From contig OX336358.1 of assembly GCA_946902875.1 (NCBI GenBank), positions 15,741,694 through 15,805,693 of the forward strand: a DNA stretch of 64,000 nt. Reading direction: 5' to 3'. This document shows positions 52,961 through 62,850 of the stretch, piece by piece. Each line of letters starts with the position of its first letter. Position 1 is the first letter of the stretch. Source of the DNA: Nematopogon swammerdamellus (Eukaryota > Arthropoda > Insecta > Lepidoptera > Adelidae). A model generated the notes under the pieces. It did not search any database and had not been told where the DNA came from. It saw only the letters and a program-made list of their open reading frames with translations. The position numbers were made by a program, and so were the translations under genes.

Positions 52961-53262
52961 TTTTATGGAAACTGACACGGTTGGCTACATCACCTACAAC
53001 ATCCGTGATGTTAGCCCATAACACCGGGTGAACTAGGTGCCATGACAGTGCTTCCCTTCATTTCATGTCGGCTACACTGAACTGAATGGAAAACACGAAC
53101 TAATTTACATAGCCGTTTCGAACGCCGTTTCGCTCAGTGCGATGGTATCAACCCGGGTGGTATAAACCCTACCACCTAGTAAGGTAAGAAGGGAAGGGAC
53201 CTATAGTTTAACGTGGAATCCGAACCACGGTCAGCCTCCAACAGTCGAGCGGAAACCCATAT
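52961..53262 (-). mobile_element. SINE-A with partial head
   Basis: T-run, ATGGAAACTGACACGGTTGG, GAACTGAATGGAAAACACG, CAGTGCGATGGTATCAACCC, CTACCACCTAGTAAGGTAAG, GTGGAATCCGAACCACGGTC and AACAGTCGAGCGGAAACCCAT. The head is cut within its 5S-like part. Confidence 0.85.
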
Positions 53263-54044
53263 ATAAAAAACCCTAAACTTTACGTATCTGTAATTGATAT
53301 GTATTTGCAAAAAAAAAAATTATTTCTGAGATGAAAGATAATAATTGATAGACTGGAAAAGAAAGAACTCATTCAAATAATTTGTTTAAAGGTCTTTTTA
53401 TCGGTTTGTTTTCGCACGCATCATGTAACCAATTTGGATATAGTTTTCAGAAAAATAACGTACAGATTTATTAGGATCATGCCTTTATTCACGAGCTAAA
53501 CAGTGGGGTCGGACGTAAACGCAGTCGGATATATTATAAAATTTTGTTATATCTATTGAAATTATTCAATTCAACGAACTTTTTCAAATTTACTATTTCC
53601 CTTTTTTGCTTTTATATGTAATTGATTTGTCTAAATGGAATTGTCAAACAATAAATACAACACAAGCGGAACCACTGATTCAGCTAGTTACAAATAAGGT
53701 AGGCATAGGTACATTATGTCACACTTATTTACCCACGTGTCTTCTCTTACGTCTGCTGCAATGCACTGCACGACAACCAAACGTTGGTTACGAGATAAAA
53801 CGCAGCGATGTAATGACAATGCCGATTCTGCCTCTGTATTCCCACGAGTTAAACGGTTATTAAGGTGCTCGTGGTGTAATTATAAACCAGCTATCAGTAC
53901 ATAATAAAATTACGTTTGTAAAGCCCACATAGACGCGGGTAATACCTAGAATTGTTCAGATCACAGAACATAATAAATACACGTAAGAAAGAAAGAAAGA
54001 AAAAAATAAAAAAATAAAACGGTCTACCTACACATCAATGTCAT
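53263..54044. other. Non-coding, nothing recognised
   Basis: Frames at 53606-53904 have no known motif. A GAAA-rich run is at about 53985-54000. Confidence 0.4.
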
Positions 54045-54192
54045 GTGGGTTTTTCAAAATGGGCGTGAAAAGGCTTCTGTCAGGCCGGCATGACATTTGC
54101 AAACCCCGTGTATCACAGAATGTCTATAGGCATCGTTAGACACCTATTCATAGGTGAAACGACAACAAATGTCGCGCTTTCCATAAAAAAAA
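54045..54192 (+). mobile_element. J-family LINE 3' end
   Basis: AATGGGCGTGAAAAGGCTTC, TGTCAGGCCGGCATGACATT, CACAGAATGTCTATAGGCAT and GTCGCGCTTTCCATAAAAAA, in the sense direction with an A-run. Confidence 0.75.
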
Positions 54193-54511
54193 TGTATGAG
54201 ATGAAAATTAAATTAAATACATTTGCCAATAATTGTGAAAAATAGCCTCTGTCCATGTCTCAGTTCTTGAGGCCGACCGTATGGTTCAGATTTCATTTAA
54301 AACTAGGCCCCTTCCCTTTTTATATTACTAGGTAAAAAGGGAAGCTCACATAAAAATAGTTTTAATTTAATGTGCTGGTATCAATCCGGGCGGCTTAAAC
54401 ATACCGCCGAGTAAGTAAGAGAAATTACCACAGTTTTATGTGGTATTCGAACCACGGTCTTAGAGCCACGATTAAAAAAAAATGTCGTGGCTCAAGTTTG
54501 GGAACCACTGG

Positions 54512-54720
54512 TCTTTTTTTTTAATACAATCCGGTACGGATGGCTGAGTCAGAGGGGCCAGAGCACATGCTACGACCAGCCAATATCGCCTGCGACAAGG
54601 TAGGCGAGATTTCCCTTTGTATTCCTGTCCATACTGGACTAGAGGAGAACACAGCCCAGTCTACCATCTTACACAGTCGGCTACAATTTGAGCTTACCAC
54701 CTAGTTAGGGGCAAGGGGCA
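54512..54720 (-). mobile_element. SINE-B, left arm copy
   Basis: T-run, CCGGTACGGATGGCTGAGTC, CAGAGCACATGCTACGACCA, TACTGGACTAGAGGAGAACA and TTACCACCTAGTTAGGGGCA. About 25 bp are missing relative to the right-hand copy. Confidence 0.8.
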
Positions 54721-55274
54721 TGGGTCAAGGGGTCTAGGGTCTAGACCCATAATGTTAGATGTGTCACTCAAGCAAGGTTGAGCTGGTTAAGATCTGTTCA
54801 AACGCTGATCCCACATCATCAATATTCAAATTACATTTGCAAACACCGAAACAAATAACCAGAAACGTTATTGTCATACGTTTTACCTTGTTAACAACAT
54901 CTGGTCGGCATGCACACCATTCTATGCACACCATTCGATTCGCCGCTGACAGAAAATGCGGGAGCAAACACGAGAGACACGTGGCATGGAATGCACATCA
55001 TTATCTGCACACCATTCGCTGCTGACAAAAGATACGTGAGCAAACAAGTGAGACATGTGAGATTAGTACATAGGCATATATTTGACACGTAAAAACGTAT
55101 GATAATAACGTTTCTGGGTTCGTTGTTTTGGTGTTTGAACATATAATTTGAATATTGATGCTATAGGATGGCGTTTGAACAGCTCTTGATCAGATGAGCC
55201 TTGCTTGTGTGACATAACTACATAACATTATGGGTCTTGAGTCTAAGGAACCAGAGTCTAGACTCTAGACCCTA

Positions 55275-55512
55275 GTTCCCTTGCCCCTTACTAGGTGGTA
55301 GGCTCAAATTGCAGCCGACTGGGTTGATATCACCGTACTGGATGTAAGATGGCCCCATAGCACCCTCGTTTGTATTCTCCTCTAGTCCAGTATAGCCAGC
55401 AATCCGGAGAAGTTTCCGGTATGGCACCTACCTTCTCAGAGGTCATATTGCCTGGTCGGGGCGTGCGCTTTAGCCCCTCCAATTCAGCGACCCATACCGG
55501 ATTACATAAAAA
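55275..55512 (+). mobile_element. SINE-B, right arm copy
   Basis: CCCTTACTAGGTGGTAGGCT, GTTGATATCACCGTACTGGA, CTCCTCTAGTCCAGTATAGC, CGGTATGGCACCTACCTTCT and CCCATACCGGATTACATAAA. The minus frame 55330-55557 is a shadow. Confidence 0.85.
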
Positions 55513-55564
55513 AACATAACGATAATGTCTACCAGCGGTTAAAGGATAAACGAACATAAAAGAA

Positions 55565-55770
55565 ATAGTAGACTATTCCTTATTCTTTATTCTTTATTCA
55601 TCATTCGTATGGTAGTACACTACGCTTGAATTTGTCCTGTTAGTTTTTAGTTTTTACAATCCGGTTCGATTACACCCACAAAGAAGAGCCGGCAAGAAAC
55701 TTCGCAGGGTTCTTTTTTTAACGTCTTCAATTACAATACATTGTGACTAGCTACACAATAGACACCGCTT
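55565..55770 (-). mobile_element. R-family LINE 3' end
   Basis: TTCTTTATTCATCATTCGTA, GGTTCGATTACACCCACAAA, GCAAGAAACTTCGCAGGGTT and GTGACTAGCTACACAATAG. Confidence 0.7.
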
Positions 55771-56394
55771 ACAGTGTTAAGATATAGTTTGAGAGCTAGA
55801 ATAACTATAATTTAAGCTATGAAGAAGGTTTAAGAATTATTTTTCTTATAATGTTTTCTTAGTGCACTTTTTTCACTTCCCTAAAAAGGTCGAGGCGAAG
55901 TCTAGATATTTACATCTATGTGTTCGATCCACAAAAAAAGAGCAAACACGCCCTCAGGTAAAGGCGCAGTCTGTCCATTATTTTATAGCCAAATATCTCC
56001 CGCTAAAGACCGTGATTTGAGCCCATTGTGGCCCAATAAGCCTCCATTAGGGGCCCGGAGGCGTCCCGCGGAGTTTCGGGGAAGCGTCTCGTTAGTCGTA
56101 TGATTTGTGGCTGAGAAATGATTCTGTTGTGCTAAATATTTCTGTGAACTATATTTAGCGTCTGCGGAAGGTATGATATAGATACTGATGGTGAAAAGGC
56201 AAAGTGGCGTATGAGCCAAAAAGTCAATTTTCTATTTTTAATATCGAGGATTTGGCGCTTACGCCCTTTCGCGTAACCACCGATCGCCCAGGGTAGGTAT
56301 GTGGGCGATCGAACAAAAACAATGTCTCAGGTAAAAATAGAATTGATCTTGTTATTTTTATTTATTTCTTTATTTCAGTCAATTAGGGTCTTAT
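55771..56394. other. Apparently unique, GC-richer at 55930-56110
   Basis: GGCCCAATAAGCCTCCATTA (from 56030) repeats the GGCCCAATAAG core at 30299. CCCATTGTGGCCC and ATTTTATAGCCAAATATC are nearby. The plus and minus frames overlap each other and lack motifs. Confidence 0.35.
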
Positions 56395-56464
56395 AAAAAA
56401 ACCGGAAGTGCGAGTCGTACTCTGGCACCAGAGCTGCGCTTCGTGCGCACGAAGCGCAGCTCTG
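56395..56464. repeat. M terminus fused to a perfect 36-bp palindrome
   Basis: AAAAACCGGAAGTGCGAGTC is an M-family end. CAGAGCTGCGCTTCGTGC and its exact complement occupy 56429-56464, and CTGGCACC stands just before and just after the palindrome. Confidence 0.8.
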
Positions 56465-58059
56465 TCTGGCACCCAGGCTCTGGTCTATGTGCGACAGGGA
56501 CGACGCTATACAACCGGATTGTCTCTTTCTAAAGTTCGATGTACATTATTTTCTGCCGCGTGCTGTAAGTCGATCGTTAAGGTTCGATCGCTAACGTCTC
56601 AATTTAAGGGCAGTATTGTAAATTTTACAACACTTGGACGCCAGTAAAGTTTACAGCCGCGCTCTTGTTACATTTTATAATGTTGCTTCTCTCGCATCTA
56701 CAGCCCTTTGTAACAGCATTATTTGGAAAACCATTTTTTTATGAACAAATTATTTAGGAAGTGATAATTTTATTTTTTATTTTATTTTGTTCCGGTAGCC
56801 TATGGATACAATATATTTTGAAAAGAACACTTTTCTGAAAATATGCCAATTACAGACAACCCTAAGTTAAAATAGATAATTTTTTGTACATAAAATTTAT
56901 AGATAAAAACATTTTTTAGATACAAATTTGAAAATGTGTGTGTGTAACTGTGAGATCGGCTGAGTGTGTAGGTATAATCATGTAAGGAATATAATAAGGT
57001 ACCTTAATATAAATACAATAGAGTTCAAAATGCTGTAAAATAAAGGTTGGTATACCTACAGTAGTGTAGGTAATTATGTAGAACAAAGAAAACCTTTTGG
57101 TATTTAACATGTACGAGTATTATTACGCAAAGAAGTACACGTTAGTAATTAATAATAAGTAATATGTTAAAAACGTAAATAATTTATTTAATATAATAAG
57201 TTAAATTAAAAACTAAATACTTATAAAATAAATGAAAAAAAAAAGTGGAAGATGAAGCCCATTTACGGTTAGATATTTAACGAAATGATAACATAGCACA
57301 CACAAATACAGACTTCAAAAATCTTTTAAATAGCTAAAAAAATTAGTAAAAATCCCCGCAGATATTCACTAAAAAGTATGAACGCGGGACTCACGGTTGA
57401 TGTATAAATATTGTTCGCAAGCAGATACAAAGCTAAATCGTAACTCCCTCAAGCCAATAAAATCCTCGGAGTCCCGTCCCGGTACATTTTGATGTTTACA
57501 CATCAAACATTACGTATTTGAACTTTATCTACTACTCTCGTTTAAGTATGTACGGTCGTAGATAAATATTTAAGACGACCATTCTACCAGGATTTCAGAA
57601 GTGTGCAAATTTTTGACATTTTCGTTCAAATTCTATTTTTATACCGATATCGAAAACCGTGTGGTGGGTGACGAGTGACGACTGACGACAGGGCCCGGCC
57701 TCGAAGCTCGGCGACTATATCTAATGAAGACATCGTCGACAAAGTATCAAAGACAAAAATAACCAAAAATAAAAAGACCCATTGAGCGGGGTAAGGGCAG
57801 TGTCACACCGGTGCGCCTGCGCTCGGAACGTACGGAATGCCACGCTCGCCTCATTAAGATCTGTGTAGATTGGCCTTTAGTCGTTAAGTTTAAATTATTT
57901 TATTGTCGTGAGCGTTTTATATTTTTCAATTTGGTGTGAAGATTTTTGGAGATTGTGTCTGTGCCTTAAGGTTTATAATATAACCTACTTAGTATTATAA
58001 AGTTTAAAATACAATCAACAAAGGAACGGAATTTGTAATATTGACAATAACAATTACTA
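56465..58059. other. Apparently unique sequence
   Basis: No repeat family is recognised over most of 1.6 kb. Positions 56750-56880 (GTTCCGGTAGCCTATGGATA) may be a LINE end resembling 50580-50670. Positions 57640-57860 are GC-richer (GACGAGTGACGACTGACGAC). No gene is supported. Confidence 0.4.
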
Positions 58060-58110
58060 GCTTTTGCCCGCGGCTCCGCTCGCTACGTTGCAGGTTAAGT
58101 TTAGAAGTTA
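58060..58110 (+). mobile_element. Fragment of the ACTAGCTTTTGCCCGCGGCT repeat
   Basis: ACTAGCTTTTGCCCGCGGCT CCGCTCGCTACG, as at 21670. The remainder diverges at once. Confidence 0.6.
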
Positions 58111-58404
58111 AGGCCACATTCAAGGTAAGCAAGCACCGTGCAAATTCTACGGGTGCAAGCAGGAAAGCGACATGCCGTTTTTTCGAGTTGGAGTAGGATA
58201 CATCGCACAGTACATTTGCAACGTAAGCAACATTTCGGTTTAAATTTTTTTATTGCAAGAGTACAAATTGAAACAATAATGTAATCGACACAGATTTAAT
58301 CAACGAATAATATAAAATAAAATAATATATTCTAACCAAAACTTATTTAGTCACCTAACGTCCAATACGTTTATAAGTACAAACATTCAGAGGCATATTC
58401 AAAT

Positions 58405-58797
58405 TTTTTATGGAAACTGACATGGTTGACTACACATCACCTACTACCTCCGTAATGTCAGCCCATAACACCTTGGTGAACTAGTGCCATGTCAGTGCTT
58501 CCATTCGGTCGTGCCGGCTACACTGAGCTGGACGGAAAACACGAACTAATTACATAGCCGTTTCAACCGACCTTTCATTCAGTGCGGTGGTGACATACCG
58601 GGCGGGTTAAACTACCCTACCACCTAGTAAGGTAAGGAGGAAAGGGACCTACAGTTTTACTTGGAATCCGAACCACGATCAGCCTCCAACTTTCGGTCAA
58701 GAGTTCACCCATAGATTGAGATAGAGCTAGAGCGTATGATCCGACCGACGACGACAGTCGACCGACGGCATCACTGAGCTAGGTACCGAGGCTGACA
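58405..58797 (-). mobile_element. SINE-A with head
   Basis: ATGGAAACTGACATGGTTGA, CTACCTCCGTAATGTCAGCC, GAGCTGGACGGAAAACACG, GTGCGGTGGTGACATACCGG, CTACCACCTAGTAAGGTAAG, then a rearranged head ending CACTGAGCTAGGTACCGAGG CTGACA. GGATGTTGTAGGTGATGTAG follows at 58812, a stray tail fragment in the other orientation. Confidence 0.85.
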
Positions 58798-58946
58798 AAA
58801 AAAATATGCGGATGTTGTAGGTGATGTAGCCATTTTCACAAAAAGAAATAAAAATAAATTTAAATTGAGGTAAAGTCAAAAATAAATTGTTTATTTACAC
58901 CGCACGATTTTTTTATGATTCAAGAGCATGAGAAATATTCTCAAAA

Positions 58947-59346
58947 AAACCGGCCAAGTGCGAGTCGAACTCGCGCACCGAGGGTTCCGTATCGCCATGT
59001 GTTATGAAATGCTTCATAATATTAGTTAAATGTCATGATTAGTTTAAATGCTTCATAATCTATTCGGTAGATGGCGAGCGCGCATACACTTTTTGGTTTT
59101 TCTATGAGAACCCCCGTGATTTTTTTTACTTTTTGTTATTTTTATTATTTGTTGTTATATCGGCCATAATAACACATATTCTGTGAAAATTTCAACGGGC
59201 TAACTATTACGGTTCAAGAGATACATCCCTCGGACAGACAGACGGACGGATGGACGGACGGACGGACGGACGGACAGACAGACAGACAGCCAGACAGACG
59301 GCGTAGGCTTAGTAATAGGGTCCCGTACCGGATACGGAACCCTAAT
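58947..59346 (-). mobile_element. M-family (GTCY)n element, near complete
   Basis: AAACCGGCCAAGTGCGAGTC, GCACCGAGGGTTCCGTATCG, GGTAGATGGCGAGCGCGCAT, AATAACACATATTCTGTGAA, a long GACA/GACG run (59234-59300) and GATACGGAACCCTAATAAAG. Confidence 0.85.
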
Positions 59347-59669
59347 AAAGTGAAGCTTTTTATCATAAGAAACGATAACAGCTACCTGCCCATGCTGTTG
59401 TTTATTACACACAGGTTGTTTATTGTACAAGACCCCGAGCATAATATTGATCGAAACAAATGGACCGTGGGACATTAGACCACTTAAGTGAATTGCCGAC
59501 CGCTTACTTCTCTTTGGCTACTACAAACATTACGGAGGAAGCAACTCGCCGGTTTACTACTGAGTAAATAGACGAGTTGTGTGAAATATTTTTTTTTATT
59601 TTTATTTATTTTTTAATACAGCTGATATTCATTCCTGTGACCTGCTGCGTGTCTTCAAAAACATAAATT
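59347..59669. other. Non-coding, nothing recognised
   Basis: No family or gene. The minus frame 59200-59475 is mostly the M microsatellite read as protein. Confidence 0.4.
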
Positions 59670-59876
59670 AGGGTTGGTACCACCGCATTGACTGAAAGGT
59701 CGGTCGAAACAGCTATGTAAATAGTTTGTGTTTTCCGTCAAGTTCAGTGTAGCCGGCACGACCGAAGGGAAGCACTGACGTGGCACCAAGTTCACCCGGT
59801 GTTATGGGCTGACATCGCGGATGTTGTAGGTAATGTAGCCAACCGTGTCAGTTTCCATAAAAAAAAAGAAAAAAAA
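59670..59876 (+). mobile_element. SINE-A, 5'-truncated
   Basis: Begins AGGGTTGGTACCACCGCATT and continues to CAGTTTCCATAAAAAAAAAG. Confidence 0.85.
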
Positions 59877-59960
59877 GAGGTCAACCATTTTGTCCGCTAG
59901 CGTTGCGTCTTCCTGAGCGTGCGGTTTCGCGATGACTTGTGTTATTTTCAAATTGAGAAC
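59877..59960 (+). mobile_element. J2-like LINE fragment
   Basis: GAGGTCAACCATTTTGTCCG, CTTCCTGAGCGTGCGGTTTC and GCGATGACTTGTGTTATTTT resemble 50185-50265, with more changes. Confidence 0.4.
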
Positions 59961-60049
59961 GTCCAAACTGAACACATTCTGAAACTTTAATTTATACGTT
60001 TTCCATAGAAAAGGTATATTGTATTATGCGATGCATACATATTTAAATG

Positions 60050-60187
60050 CTCAAAAAGGGGCAAGTGCGTAGTACCCGTAACCGACGAGCATGCATGAAG
60101 AACATTATGGGAGTGGAAGAGGCGGCAGAGGTGTGTCAGGATCGTGGCACGCGGAGATCCGTTGTCTCTGCCTACCCCACCGGGAAA
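60050..60187 (+). pseudogene. RTE-clade LINE 3' end
   Basis: It encodes MKNIMGVEEAAEVCQD and VVSAYPTGKQA before a TGA, the same end as the minus-strand frame at 62078-62845. Only the last 35 or so codons are present. The frame 60091-60564 runs on in other phases and is not a gene. Confidence 0.8.
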
Positions 60188-60785
60188 CAGGCGTGAAGGG
60201 TACTGGGAAGCGTGGGGCGGACGGGGTACCAGTGACGAAATGGCGAGAGCTCAAAGTTCGTGAGGAGTCCACTGGACTCCGGAGATCAATTAAGGGTAAA
60301 TGGAAGGCAGTTATGAAATGTTTCATTCAAGCTGTGTTCCCATTGACTTTTCTCGTTCAAACATACCAAGAGCTAAATATACAAGTGCCGCCGATTAGTG
60401 GACAAACACACACTTCCGTAAGTTGTCCGAGCCTTAGAAAGAATAACACGTCTCACTACAGTGCGTCTGTCTCTCTTTCTCTTTCTCTCTCTCTCTCTCT
60501 CTCCTTCCTACTGTCTGTCGTAGAAATGTCGATGGAAAGGCAAAATAGCCTAAGCGCCAAATAGTTGAATTTTTGTTTTAACTCAAAACGCTTACAATGA
60601 AAATTTAAGTTTTGGCGTTTAGAACATTATGCCATTCCACAGATGTAATGAGTTTGGCGTTCAAAAGCAATATTGACTCGGTATTCATAACGACTTATGA
60701 ATTGAATATGAATGAATAAGCTTGTGACCACGAAATTATGATAGCACAGCACATTGGAATCTAATTAGATAGAAACGTGCATACT
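60188..60785. other. Non-coding with (CT)n
   Basis: A CTCT-rich run lies at 60472-60502. The rest is unassigned. Confidence 0.4.
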
Positions 60786-61079
60786 TACACCTGCTGCTTC
60801 ACCGTTCCGAACCGGTGTAAAACTGTAGGTCCCTTCCCTTGCCCCTTACTAGGTAGTAGGCTCAAATTATAGCCGACTGGGTTGGTACCACCGTACTGGA
60901 TGTAAGATGGCCGCATAGCAGCCTCGGTTGTGTTCTCCTCTCTCAGTCCAGTATAGCCAGCAATCCAGGGAAGTCTCCGGTATGGCACCTACCTTCTCGG
61001 AGGTGATTATGGCTGATCGGAGCATGTACTTTGGCCCCTCCAACTCAGCCATCCATACCGTATTACATAAAAAAAAAAT
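60786..61079 (+). mobile_element. SINE-B, most complete copy
   Basis: CACCTGCTGCTTCACCGTTC, GTAAAACTGTAGGTCCCTTC, CCCTTACTAGGTAGTAGGCT, GGTTGGTACCACCGTACTGG, AGTCCAGTATAGCCAGCAAT, CGGTATGGCACCTACCTTCT, CATCCATACCGTATTACATA and an A-run. It shares linker and core with SINE-A but has its own 5' and 3' ends. Confidence 0.85.
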
Positions 61080-61246
61080 GAATTCAGAATGGGGGAGCAG
61101 CCATTCGTTTAAATTCAATTCAATAAAATATACAATTAAATACCTACATGAGTCAGTTCAATGAATATAAATGTAGGCAGAGAGGGGAGTGGCGGCGAAG
61201 AAAACACAAATTATGGCATTTAATTAATTTACAAGTAATTGTCAGA

Positions 61247-61552
61247 TGTCAGGCTCGATAGTTCAGTGGTGCGATCGCTTCTTCTGCTTCATTTCAAAAT
61301 TATTTTATATCTGCAGCGCCGTCACTGGATACTGGCAGTAATAAACGAAGTCCCTATTCGTTCGGTTACCACCTATAAAAAAAAAAGAAGAAAAGGTCGA
61401 CTGTCGGTCGTGATCATAAGCACACCTAGGTGCTGTCGGGATGGGTGACCGCTCGACCGTTGGAGGCTGACCGTGGTACGGATTCCACGTAAAACTGTAG
61501 GTCCCTTCCCATCCGGTTGAAACGGCTATGTAAATAGTTCGTGGTCGAAACT
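61247..61552 (+). mobile_element. SINE-A head and linker, interrupted
   Basis: GTCAGGCTCGATAGTTCAGT GGTGCGATCG (A box), an A-tailed insert of about 120 bp (about 61277-61395), then GTGCTGTCGGGATGGGTGAC CGCTCGACCG, the B-box-like GTGGTACGGATTCCACG and linker. It runs into an oppositely oriented SINE-A at about 61549. Confidence 0.75.
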
Positions 61553-61790
61553 AACACGGTTGGCTACATTACTTAAAACATTCGTGATGTCAGCCCGTAA
61601 CACCGGGTGAACTAGGTGCCATGTCAGTGCTTCCCTTCATTTCATGTCGGCTACACTGAACTGGACGGAAAACACGAACTATTTACATAGCCGTTTCGAC
61701 CGACACGTTTCGCTCTGTGCGCTGGTACCTACCCTGGCGGGATAAACCCTACCACCTAATAAGGTAAGAAGGAAAGGGACCCAATTCACA
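61549..61790 (-). mobile_element. SINE-A (core and tail)
   Basis: ACTAACACGGTTGGCTACAT, GAACTGGACGGAAAACACGA, CGCTCTGTGCGCTGGTACCT and CTACCACCTAATAAGGTAAG. It faces the head fragment to its left. Confidence 0.85.
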
Positions 61791-62054
61791 ATTCTTCTAA
61801 TTTATTGTTGCAAAACAAGAGTTTCATACTAGGCAGATTTTAACACCATCAATAAGTAAATGAAGTAGGTAGCTGCTATGGCACCTCCGCTCCGCATGAA
61901 ACAACACCTGAATGAAATAAATAATCAGAATAAATAAAAATTCAGGGCTCGAAATCTTCGCGCTGAGGCAAATCGAAGTTTCATTCGACATAGGCCTGTT
62001 TTCACAAACATCGAAGTTAGTTAAAGGTGGATTTGAGTGATTTAAGAAAATATT

Positions 62055-62850
62055 CATACATACATATATACATAGCGTCACGCCTGTTTCCCGGTGGGGT
62101 AGGCAGAGACAACGGATCTCCACGTGCCATGATCCTGACACACCTCTGCCGCCTCTTCTACTCCCATTATGTTCTTCATGCATGCTCGTCGGTTACGGGT
62201 ACTAAGCACTTGCCCCTTTTTGAGCACATGCCCGATCTGGTCTAGGTACGTGCGTCTAGGGCGACACTTCCCGACTCTTCCATTCACATTTGCTTCATAA
62301 ATTTCTTTCGTTAGTCTCCTATCATCCATTCTTCCAACATGACCGAACCACCGAAGCATCCCTTTCTCAATCCTTGTCACTATATCTTCTTTCAACCCAC
62401 AGCGCTCTCGCACTACACTATTTCTCAATCTATCTTTCATTGTAACTCCGCACATACTCCTCAACGCGCGCATTTCCACAGCATGAATCCTGCTTTCATG
62501 CTTCGTCTGCCATGCCCAACTTTCACTCCCGTACATAAGTGTAGGGGCCAGCACTCCACCATGGACAGCCAAACGTGCCCTAGTTGACATGCTTTGGCTG
62601 CTCATAATAGCGTGCAACGCCCCATTCACTTGGTTACCGGCTTTCACTCTCTTTTCTACATCTCCTTCACATTTTCCATCACGCGTGAACATATTCCCCA
62701 GATATACGAATTCGTTCACTTGCTCCAGTCTCTCATTCCCAATCCTGACATCGCATTCGGACACAATTTCATTCCTGTCCAGTACCATAACTTTCGTCTT
62801 GTTTACATTCACTTTCATTCCCTTCCTTTTAAATGCTTCAACCATAACAG
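62055..62850 (-). mobile_element. RTE-clade LINE, 5'-truncated
   Basis: The unit contains the C-terminal reading frame and a very short 3' end with CATACATACATATATACATA (minus: TATG-rich tail), as is usual for RTE elements. The 5' truncation point is near 62850, beyond which sequence is unrelated. Confidence 0.85.
62078..62845 (-). CDS. RTE reverse transcriptase, C-terminal 255 codons
   Basis: The frame begins downstream of the catalytic YADD region: MKVNVNKTKVMV, then FVYLGNMFTRDGKCEGDVEK (thumb/connection), TLMYGSESWAWQTK, IHAVEMRALRSMCGV, MLRWFGHVGRMDDRRL, YPTGKQA and stop. This is the characteristic end of RTE-clade ORF2 proteins, which lack an RNase H. The first Met is internal, because the natural protein would carry endonuclease and polymerase domains upstream. 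No stop or frameshift is present in the surviving part, so the insertion is fairly young. A second 3' end of the same family is at 60050-60187 on the opposite strand. Confidence 0.88.
   Translation of the reverse strand: MVEAFKRKGMKVNVNKTKVMVLDRNEIVSECDVRIGNERLEQVNEFVYLGNMFTRDGKCEGDVEKRVKAGNQVNGALHAIMSSQSMSTRARLAVHGGVLAPTLMYGSESWAWQTKHESRIHAVEMRALRSMCGVTMKDRLRNSVVRERCGLKEDIVTRIEKGMLRWFGHVGRMDDRRLTKEIYEANVNGRVGKCRPRRTYLDQIGHVLKKGQVLSTRNRRACMKNIMGVEEAAEVCQDHGTWRSVVSAYPTGKQA

Larger units (their letters stand above)
54512..55512. repeat. 1-kb inverted repeat with SINE-B at both outer ends
   Basis: Left arm about 54512-54885, right arm about 55085-55512, spacer about 200 bp. The outer thirds are SINE-B in opposite orientations. 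The inner parts (GACCCATAATGTTA, AAGCAAGG, CATCAATATTCAAATTA, AGAAACGTTATTGTCATACG) also pair with their inverted counterparts. The spacer holds a 70-75-bp tandem duplication (CTATGCACACCATTCG ... GGGAGCAAACACGAGAGACA and CTGCACACCATTCGCTGCTG ... GTGAGCAAACAAGTGAGACA). Confidence 0.85.
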
